64,000 nt of DNA from assembly GCA_031271975.1 (NCBI GenBank), contig JAISUR010000045.1, forward strand, positions 1 to 64,000, written 5' to 3'. This DNA is from Propionibacteriaceae bacterium. Lineage in GTDB: Bacteria; Actinomycetota; Actinomycetes; Propionibacteriales; Propionibacteriaceae. Positions 1 to 6,924 of this stretch are shown here, piece by piece (position 1 is the stretch's first letter; each line of letters begins with the position of its first letter). The notes under the pieces are model-generated. The model was given only the letters and a program-made list of their open reading frames with translations. It searched no databases and was not told the DNA's origin. The position numbers and the translations under genes are program-made.

Positions 1-3000
1 AACTGGAACGTCTTCTTCTTCACCAAATTCAACGCCGTCACATTCGTCACCAGCTGCGTCACATAATGATTCCGCAAACCAGCAACCGCATCCTGCACCC
101 CAGCAATCGCAGCCTCAACATCAGCCTGCGAACGGCCCGCATCAGCCAACACCGCCCGCGCAGCCTCCAACTTCTCCAACAACACCGCCACAGACACATC
201 CGTGAAACGCTCAGTCGGAACAGCCTCCGCCAACGACACCAGTGTCGCCAACAACTCCACGTCCACCGCGCGGCCAATCTTCGATGAATCCAACTCGGCC
301 TGGCCAACAGCAGCCAACAGAGCATCAAACACAACATCCACATCCGATTGGGAAACGTTGACACCACGAGCCAGCAACGCCTCCGCATCCGCAACCGGCC
401 CGGCCAACGCTGACACAGCCGCGGCGGTCAGCTTGCCCGAATCCAACAACGACTGCGCGCCCGCGACCAGGTCGACCAGCGGGCCGGTGTCACCGCGTTG
501 CACCACAGTGACCGTGGCGGCCGCCGGAACGCTTGTGCCCGCGATCGTGCCCGTCACTGTGAGTGTCCCCGGCGAGGCATAAGCGGATGCCGGAATCGGA
601 TCCCAGTCGACCGGAGACTGCGTCCAAACGCCCGTTGACAAGCGTGTGGGCACATTCTCGGGCAACTGCGGAGCCTGGTCGGTGACGATATCCACCGACA
701 CCGGATCGGCTTGCGTGACTGGCCAGTTGTAGACCTCGAATTCCCAGAAGGTCGGGTCGACGCCACCGTTGTAGGTGAACATTTCGCGCCAGATCACGCG
801 CAGCTTCGTGACTTCGATGTTGCCCAGCGGGATCTTGGTGATCTCGGCGGCTTCGATTTGGTCGCCGACCGGGTCGGTGGCGATGGTGGCCAAGGTGACC
901 CACTCGCCGTCGACCTCGTACTGCAGATCCACCAACTTGGCACGCGCTGCCCAGGTGTTGAACACCAGGCGCACCTCGTTGACCACCTGCCCGGTCGCCC
1001 AGGCAAGCTGCGCCCATTCGCCCACCTCCGGTGACGCGGCCGAGTTCCAACGCGTGTCGTAGCTGCCATCGTTCAGCGCGTCGGCGTCGTAGGAGGCGTT
1101 GTACCGCGAGGACGCCGTAGCCGTGCCGCCGTTGGCGGGCAGCGCCAGGTTGGCCACTTTCAGGGCGTCCACGGCCTCCTTCAGGTCCGCATACGCATCC
1201 GACGCTTGCCGGGCGGTGCAGTTGGGATTGGCCAGGACTACCTGCGCGTCGGACAGCGCGGAAGTGAAAGCCGACCATCCTGTGGGGAGGAAATCTCCGG
1301 CTTGCAAGTTCTCGCTGCCAAGCGCCAACTCCTTCAAATCCTTGATGTACGCCAGCGCGTCGACGGCGTCTTCCAGCGCTATCGCGGCTGTGGCGATCTC
1401 AGCCGCCGTCGCCGATTCGGCATCGTCCAACACCTGCTTGGCCTCATCCAATGCGGAGCTGAAAGCGGGCCAAGCGCCAGCGGCGTAGTCGGCCGGGTCC
1501 AAGTCCTTGTTGGCGTCGTAGAGGGCTTGCAGTTCCGCCAGCGATTCCGGCCTGGCCAGCACGGTCACCAGGGCCTTGGCGGACAGGCTGATCGAATCGA
1601 CGGTGCCGTTAACCGCGAAGAACCCCGCGTCGGCGTAGTCGGCGGGTGGGATCGGGTCCCAGGTGACGTCCATCCGCTGATAGGCGCCGTCGGAATAGCG
1701 CACGTCCACCTTGGCGGGCAACTCGGGCGCACGGCCGGCCTTGGTCTCGGCCTGCGCCACCTTCGCCACCAACGGGATGGCGACCACCGGCGTGTTCAAC
1801 TCGATTTCCCACAGGGTGGGATAGTCGTAGCCCTTCCACACCACGCTCGTATCCAGATCGACGATCACGTTGGTGAACCGCACCTGGACGGCTTGGACCG
1901 TCTTGCCGGTCATGTCGAAATCGACAGTGTCGGTGGCCTGGATTTGGCCGGGGGTGGGCGTCTTGGCCACAGTGCCCAACTCGATCCAGGGGCCCGCGGA
2001 GCTTTCGCGGTATTCCACCACCGACTCGATCTCGCGGTTCCACCAGGAGCCATAGAAGATGCTCAACGTCGTCGCACCGGTGACCGGCGTGGTCCACGAA
2101 ACACCCACATATTCGCCGTTGCCCGGATTGCCGGAGTTCCACCGGCCGGTGGCGTTCGCCGCACTCGCAGTCGAACCATTCTGCTTGATGCCGTCCATGA
2201 TCTTGTCGCAGCCGTAGCCAGCATAGTCGGACGACGAGAAGCAGGACGCGTCGCCGTTTTGCACCTGATTCGGATTGGCGAGGGCAACCGTCTGGATCAT
2301 GTTGGTATAGCCCGAATTTGCCGGGTCAGGGCCGTACACCTCGAATTCGCGCACCTGCGGGCTGCCACCCGCGACGGCCCGCCAACGGACTTTCGTGGTG
2401 GAAACGGGCGTCGTGGAGAAGTCATATGTGTTCACGCCGACTGCCAGCGACGCCTTGGCGGCGCCCGGCACCGCTTGCCACGCCGACCCGTCCCAGTAGT
2501 CGATCTGGGAAGCGGTTGTGAAAGCGTCCTGCATGTTCATGACGACTTTGCCGATGGACCGCGTCACGCCCTCAAAGTCGGCCAAGATCCACTGCGAGCC
2601 GTCCAGATCGTTGAAGTTGGGCCTCCAATAGGTGTCGGTGCGGTAGTCGGCCGCGGCTTGGGACCGCTGGTATTGGTTCGAGCCGGACGGGGCATAGATC
2701 AGCGACTGTGGCGCATAGTTGACCTGGGCATAGCCGGAGGTGGGGGCCACCGCGTCGCCTTCGCCGATGACGGTGATGACCTCGCCGGGGAACACCCAGC
2801 CGGAGTAGCTGGCAGCGCCCGACTCGTCGGTGCCGTCCCAGACGTTGCGCACCTTCGTGACGTTGGCCAAGCCGGCCTCCGTCCAGTTGAAGCCGATCTG
2901 CGCCACGGTGTCCGAGCGGTTCAGCAAAGTGACCGCCGCGCGGGCCTTGCCGTCCTTGTCGACGAGCGGCTTGGACCACACCTGGAGTTTGTCCTGGTCA

Positions 3001-4565
3001 CGGCGGATTTCGGAGGCCTGGATGCCGAGCGGGTCCTGGTCGATGGCGATCATGTCGGCGTTCTTCAGGGTCTCCAGGTTTTCAGGCTTCAGCACCCTGA
3101 CGTCCTGGGAGAGGATCAGCGGGCTGGCCGAGATGGCCCACAGGGTGAAATAGGTGCGGAACTGGGATGGGGTCATCTTGTTGTTCGGCGCGTCGATCGT
3201 CAGGTAGTCCGGGTCGTTCCAACCCTTGGCGCCTGGCCCGGACGCGGCCCGGTTGACGTTGCGCTCCCAAATCTCGAAGAAACTGTCGCCCAAGGCAGGG
3301 GTGCCCAGGTCGCCGTCGGTGCGCCAAGCGTTGGCGATCTTGTAAGCCCAGTCGCCGGGCGCTTCCTGGCCCCACTCGCAGGTGTCGAGGATCATGTCGG
3401 TGGCGCCCTCGGCCCGCATGGCCTGGTAGAACGCGGCATAAACCTCGAAGTTCGTGTCCATGTAGGGGCCGGCGTCGTTGTGGGCGCCGCAGTGGTCGAG
3501 CTTCACGGCGTCAGCGCCCACGCTCTTGAAGAACGCCACGTCTTTGCGGTAGTTCTCAAACCAGTTGTCGCCACCGGAGCCGTAGTAGCCGCCGCAAGAG
3601 CCGACACCCGTGTCGGTGTAGATGCCGAACTTCAAGCCTTTGGCGTGCACCCAGTCGGCGAGTTCTTTGATGCCCGCGTTGCCGTGGAAGCGCTGCTGCG
3701 AGGCGATCATATTGCCGTCGGAGTCCCGGTAGTTCTTGTTGTCACTGTTGCCCCACCAGCCCTCGTCGATCCAGACGATGTCATAGCCGGCGTCCAGCAG
3801 CCCGTTGCGTTCCATCTCCTCCACCTGCGCTTTGAAGGTGGTGTCGGTGGGGTTCATGTACAGGGCGTACCAGTGGTTCCAGCCCATGTAGGGCGTGTCC
3901 AACTCGATGATGCCCTTCTCGGCGGTCACGGTGATGGTGGCCGTGGCCGTCCCGGTGATGCCGCCGTCGGCGTAAGAGCCTGTCACGGTGTATACGCCCG
4001 GTGTCTCATAGCGCGTCAACACGGCCGAAGTCGGAGCGGGCCAGGTGACGGATAGCAGGAGCCGCCCGCCGTTTTCCTGGTCCACGTTCAGGTGCGCGGG
4101 CAGCGAAGGCGGCACGCCCACCGTGGTGGTGATTTCGATGCCGGTGGTGGTGGCGATCGGCGAATCGTTGTAGACGCCGGCCAGCGTGACCGAGCTGGGC
4201 AAGACCCGGATCTTGCTGGCGACCAGCGGATCGTCGAACGTGACTGTGTTGGAGCCCGCGTTCAGCGCGATCCCACCGGTGTCGGGGTACAGACGCTGCC
4301 AGGCCATGGCTTCGAAGTCGAAATACTCCAGCGTCGCGCTCGTCGCCGCGGCGGTGGTGAGCACTACGCGGTTGAAGGTGCGCGAAGTGCCGAAATCGCG
4401 CCAGTCCGCGGCGCCGTAGGTGACCGCAGAGCGGTTGGCCATCGCTTGCACGATGTCCGCGGTGCTGTCGGACGCATATGCCAGCGGCGCGTCCACAACT
4501 GCCAAACCAACAGAAAATGCGAGGGTCGCTGCTAGAGACAGCGCGGCCAGGGGCTTGGGGTGCAT
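1..4565 (-). CDS. Secreted multidomain alpha-galactosidase (GH27), C-terminus beyond window
   Basis: One uninterrupted frame of at least 1,521 codons runs off the left edge; only the N-terminal part is present. The start is the ATG at 4563-4565, preceded by an AAAGGAG ribosome site, and begins a signal peptide ending near residue 31 (LAYA). After about 190 residues of beta-rich sequence comes a GH27 (melibiase/clan-D) barrel starting at TPYMGWNHWY near residue 225. The nucleophile Asp357 sits in VKLDHCG and the acid/base Asp417 in WRTDGD, so it should be active on terminal alpha-galactosides. Further on are F5/8-type-C (CBM32-like) modules, for example the segments around nt 2000-2300 and 780-1100, and helical FIVAR-like repeats (nt 1190-1540 and 60-460). 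This modular plan is typical of cell-surface or secreted glycan-degrading enzymes of host- or plant-associated actinobacteria. A wall anchor, if any, would lie outside the window. GH27 assignment is firm; exact substrate is not. Confidence 0.9.
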   Translation of the reverse strand, partial: MHPKPLAALSLAATLAFSVGLAVVDAPLAYASDSTADIVQAMANRSAVTYGAADWRDFGTSRTFNRVVLTTAAATSATLEYFDFEAMAWQRLYPDTGGIALNAGSNTVTFDDPLVASKIRVLPSSVTLAGVYNDSPIATTTGIEITTTVGVPPSLPAHLNVDQENGGRLLLSVTWPAPTSAVLTRYETPGVYTVTGSYADGGITGTATATITVTAEKGIIELDTPYMGWNHWYALYMNPTDTTFKAQVEEMERNGLLDAGYDIVWIDEGWWGNSDNKNYRDSDGNMIASQQRFHGNAGIKELADWVHAKGLKFGIYTDTGVGSCGGYYGSGGDNWFENYRKDVAFFKSVGADAVKLDHCGAHNDAGPYMDTNFEVYAAFYQAMRAEGATDMILDTCEWGQEAPGDWAYKIANAWRTDGDLGTPALGDSFFEIWERNVNRAASGPGAKGWNDPDYLTIDAPNNKMTPSQFRTYFTLWAISASPLILSQDVRVLKPENLETLKNADMIAIDQDPLGIQASEIRRDQDKLQVWSKPLVDKDGKARAAVTLLNRSDTVAQIGFNWTEAGLANVTKVRNVWDGTDESGAASYSGWVFPGEVITVIGEGDAVAPTSGYAQVNYAPQSLIYAPSGSNQYQRSQAAADYRTDTYWRPNFNDLDGSQWILADFEGVTRSIGKVVMNMQDAFTTASQIDYWDGSAWQAVPGAAKASLAVGVNTYDFSTTPVSTTKVRWRAVAGGSPQVREFEVYGPDPANSGYTNMIQTVALANPNQVQNGDASCFSSSDYAGYGCDKIMDGIKQNGSTASAANATGRWNSGNPGNGEYVGVSWTTPVTGATTLSIFYGSWWNREIESVVEYRESSAGPWIELGTVAKTPTPGQIQATDTVDFDMTGKTVQAVQVRFTNVIVDLDTSVVWKGYDYPTLWEIELNTPVVAIPLVAKVAQAETKAGRAPELPAKVDVRYSDGAYQRMDVTWDPIPPADYADAGFFAVNGTVDSISLSAKALVTVLARPESLAELQALYDANKDLDPADYAAGAWPAFSSALDEAKQVLDDAESATAAEIATAAIALEDAVDALAYIKDLKELALGSENLQAGDFLPTGWSAFTSALSDAQVVLANPNCTARQASDAYADLKEAVDALKVANLALPANGGTATASSRYNASYDADALNDGSYDTRWNSAASPEVGEWAQLAWATGQVVNEVRLVFNTWAARAKLVDLQYEVDGEWVTLATIATDPVGDQIEAAEITKIPLGNIEVTKLRVIWREMFTYNGGVDPTFWEFEVYNWPVTQADPVSVDIVTDQAPQLPENVPTRLSTGVWTQSPVDWDPIPASAYASPGTLTVTGTIAGTSVPAAATVTVVQRGDTGPLVDLVAGAQSLLDSGKLTAAAVSALAGPVADAEALLARGVNVSQSDVDVVFDALLAAVGQAELDSSKIGRAVDVELLATLVSLAEAVPTERFTDVSVAVLLEKLEAARAVLADAGRSQADVEAAIAGVQDAVAGLRNHYVTQLVTNVTALNLVKKKTFQ

Positions 4566-4694
4566 AGCCTCTCCTTTGAGGTATAACTGTGCCGTTTGGT
4601 AGGAAACTACCGCCGCGACCCAACTTCCGAACCGAGAGAAAACCCCGAATCACCTGGAGAAAACGCGGTTGCCCGAGTTGGCCGCCACTCCCCT

Positions 4695-4889
4695 CGTCAT
4701 GCCGGACTTGTTACGACGTTCCCTCCCCCTGTCATGCCGGACTCGTTCCGGCATCTTGGGACGCAGTCCCATGCACCCCGCACGGGTGCCCCTAACGGGC
4801 CACACGGACTACGTCCGAGATCCCGGAACACCACCCCACAAAGTTCTTCGATACTTTGCGGGGACCCCGGAACAAGTCCGGGATGACGG
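4695..4889. repeat. Dispersed multi-hairpin palindromic repeat, copy 1
   Basis: This fills most of the 350-nt gap 4566-4915 between the alpha-galactosidase and the lipoprotein gene. It contains the left arm GCCGGACTCGTTCCGGCAT, a middle part with GGACGCAGTCC facing GGACTACGTCC, and the right arm CCCGGAACAAGTCCGGGAT followed by GACG. A second hairpin module (CCCCACAAAGT...ACTTTGCGGGG) is inserted in the right arm. A broken extra left arm precedes it. The rest of the gap holds a short inverted repeat GGTAG-GAAA-CTACC at 4598-4611, just upstream of the alpha-galactosidase start, which could be an operator; I see no clear promoter boxes. Confidence 0.8.
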
Positions 4890-4915
4890 AAATGCGGTGT
4901 CCGCTCAGTGCGGCA

Positions 4916-6070
4916 TCAGCAACTGGCTGGGCCGCAGATCTGGGTGAGGGCGGCCTGTAAGTCTTGCGCCGCTTGGGCGGGTGTGAGTTCGCGCAAGAGG
5001 ACCGGGCGGGTTTGGTCAGCTATGGCCTTGACGGCTTGCGGCCACTTGTCGGACGTGGTTTGGACAGTGGCGGTCTCCAACACCGCCGCCATGGTTTGCT
5101 GCCAATCGGTCTGCTTCAAGTCCGCCACACCGGTGGGCGGACACAGGCCGTAGGTGTCCCAGCGGGCTTGGGCGGCTTCTGGGCGGGTCAGCCAATTGGC
5201 CAAAGCGCTGGCCGTGCCCAGATTGCGGCCGTGGGCTGAGACGGCCAGCTCCATCACAGCCAGCACGGCGTTTGGGCTGGCAGGTTCGCCTGTGACGTCG
5301 TCGGCGCGCACGCGCTGGTAGTAGGAGGCGGGGATCTCAGCGGCGAACACTTCGCCTGCGGTGAACGCGTCGGCTACGGCCGCGTCGTCCCACGTCAGGG
5401 CGGCGGCGGGCATGGCCTGGAAGTCGTGGCGCAGTTGATCCAGGCCAGCTTCCAACGCCAACACGGCTCCCGTGCCCGGCAGCGGGCTGGAAGCGGTCTC
5501 CCGCAGGGCGCGCGCCAAGGCGATGTCGGAAGCCAGCCCGCGGGCGGCGCACAACGGCCCAGCTGGTTTGGCGCAACCTTTGACGGGCTCGGCGTGCTTG
5601 AACCGCACGGTCGGATCGGCGGCGAACGCCACACCCAGGCCGGAACCAACCGCGGCAGGGGTCGCCTCCGCGTCCACGTCCGCGTCGGCATCGGCGTCTG
5701 CGTCGGCCGCAGCGGGAAATGCCTGGTAAGCGCCATCCAACGCGGCCAGCCACTCCGCGTCCAACAGCGTGAGGGTGTATTCGCCGTCGTCTTGCTCGGC
5801 CCTCGCCTGCAAGTCGGCCAACACCACGTCGGGCGAATCCGGCAGTTCGCGCAACGTGGCCGGCTCAGCCGGGTGGGCGGCGTTCCACTCGTCCAATTCG
5901 GGGCGCAGGATCTCAGCGTAGCGACTGGGTGCGGCGAGCGTAATCGGGCCCAGCTCGTCCCAAACCGACAATGCCGAAGTGGCCGTCGGCGTAGGTGTCA
6001 GGCTCGCCGTGGGCTCCCCCACGCAGGCGGCCAGCAACAAGGCGGCCGCGACGACCCCAAGGCGGCGCAT
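4916..6070 (-). CDS. Putative extracellular solute-binding-like lipoprotein
   Basis: The 384-residue product starts MRRLGVV and has a lipoprotein signal with lipobox LLAAC (Cys16), so it should be lipid-anchored on the outer face of the membrane. The mature part (SVWDELGPITLAAPSRYAEI and later WLTRPEAAQARWDTYGLCPP) looks like a divergent type-2 periplasmic binding protein, but I do not recognise the ligand and no permease lies beside it. An acidic low-complexity run of alternating Asp-Ala occurs near residue 140. An upstream in-frame ATG at 6160 would add 30 residues, but the ATG at 6070 overlaps the stop of the DUF3618 gene by one base (TGATG), and it gives a proper lipoprotein signal, so I prefer it. 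The pair is probably co-transcribed and translationally coupled. Confidence 0.6.
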   Translation of the reverse strand: MRRLGVVAAALLLAACVGEPTASLTPTPTATSALSVWDELGPITLAAPSRYAEILRPELDEWNAAHPAEPATLRELPDSPDVVLADLQARAEQDDGEYTLTLLDAEWLAALDGAYQAFPAAADADADADADVDAEATPAAVGSGLGVAFAADPTVRFKHAEPVKGCAKPAGPLCAARGLASDIALARALRETASSPLPGTGAVLALEAGLDQLRHDFQAMPAAALTWDDAAVADAFTAGEVFAAEIPASYYQRVRADDVTGEPASPNAVLAVMELAVSAHGRNLGTASALANWLTRPEAAQARWDTYGLCPPTGVADLKQTDWQQTMAAVLETATVQTTSDKWPQAVKAIADQTRPVLLRELTPAQAAQDLQAALTQICGPASC

Positions 6071-6399
6071 CAACGAGACAGGATTTTCCGCAACAGCCCG
6101 ATGAGGATGATCACAGCGGCAACTCCGCCGGCGATCATCGCGACCCGGTCGGTGCGCCAAGAGCCATCGGCGGCCACCACTTCGCTCTTCAGCGGCGCGA
6201 CCTTGGCTTGCAGCGGTGCGGCTTTCTGCTTCAGCACGTCGACCTTGTCGTCGACGAAATCACGCGCCTGGCGCAGCCCGCGCTGGGCAACCGCCTTTGG
6301 ATGCACCTGGTTGACCAGCGACTCCACATTGGACGCCAGCCGCTCCCTCGCGGCGGCGATCTCAGCTTCGATTTCCGCTGTCGTCCGTTGCTTGCCCAT
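6070..6399 (-). CDS. DUF3618 family small membrane protein
   Basis: A 109-residue protein. Residues 1-35 (TTAEIEAEIAAARERLASNV) match the amphipathic DUF3618 helix common in actinobacteria, which often occurs in proteins near membrane or envelope stress genes. The middle is a charged alanine/lysine-rich helix, and a single membrane segment lies at about 84-105 (MIAGGVAAVIILIGLL), ending in a short basic tail. The function of the family is unknown. It is the first gene of a two-gene unit with the downstream lipoprotein, whose start codon overlaps this stop. It is divergent from bcp, with only 42 nt between the two starts, so both promoters must be compact or overlapping. Confidence 0.8.
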   Translation of the reverse strand: MGKQRTTAEIEAEIAAARERLASNVESLVNQVHPKAVAQRGLRQARDFVDDKVDVLKQKAAPLQAKVAPLKSEVVAADGSWRTDRVAMIAGGVAAVIILIGLLRKILSR

Positions 6400-6441
6400 A
6401 CCAGCCTCCGATCAAGTTGGGACCAGCCTACACTGGGAGCC

Positions 6442-6924
6442 ATGGCTGAATTGAACGCCGGGGACACGGCTCCCGCCTTCACTTTGATCGCCGACGCCGA
6501 CAAGCCGGTATCGCTGTCGGACTACGCGGGCAAAAGGGTCATCATCTACTTCTACCCGGCGGCGATGACCCCGGGATGCGCCCTGGAGGCGGTCGACTTC
6601 AACGCCGCCCAGGCAAAGCTGTCCGGGCGCGGCATCACCGTCCTGGGCATCTCGCCGGATTCGCCCGAAAAGCAGCGCCGCTTCAAACAGCGGGACTCGC
6701 TCACGCTGACCCTGCTGTCCGACCCGGAAAAGCAGACCGCGCGAGCCTGGGGTGTGTGGGGGTCGAAAGTCCTCTACGGGAAGCGCATCGAGGGCATTAT
6801 CCGCTCCACATTCGTCGTGGATGTGGCCCCGGACGGACAAGGCAAGATCGCACTGGCGATGTACAACGTGCGTGCCAAAGGGCACGTCGACAGGTTGCTG
6901 GCCGCCCTCAGCGAACTACCGTGA
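6442..6924 (+). CDS. bcp: Bcp-type thiol peroxidase (peroxiredoxin), one-cysteine form
   Basis: The 160-residue protein has the AhpC/TSA fold of the Bcp/PrxQ group, which reduces H2O2 and organic hydroperoxides in the cytoplasm. The peroxidatic cysteine lies in the motif AAMTPGCALEA (about residue 45). The resolving cysteine usually found five residues later is absent (PGC-ALEAV-DF), and there is no other cysteine in the chain, so this is a 1-Cys variant that must be recycled by an external thiol. The start ATG at 6442 gives the expected N-terminus (MAELNAGDTAPAF). Its last 17 nt overlap the 3' end of the convergent phosphatase gene. Confidence 0.92.
   Translation: MAELNAGDTAPAFTLIADADKPVSLSDYAGKRVIIYFYPAAMTPGCALEAVDFNAAQAKLSGRGITVLGISPDSPEKQRRFKQRDSLTLTLLSDPEKQTARAWGVWGSKVLYGKRIEGIIRSTFVVDVAPDGQGKIALAMYNVRAKGHVDRLLAALSELP

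Noticed and set aside
5995..6441. Longer start for the Bcp gene (frame open from 5995)
   Set aside because: The upstream part overlaps the lipoprotein and DUF3618 genes on the other strand and the conserved Bcp N-terminus begins at 6442.
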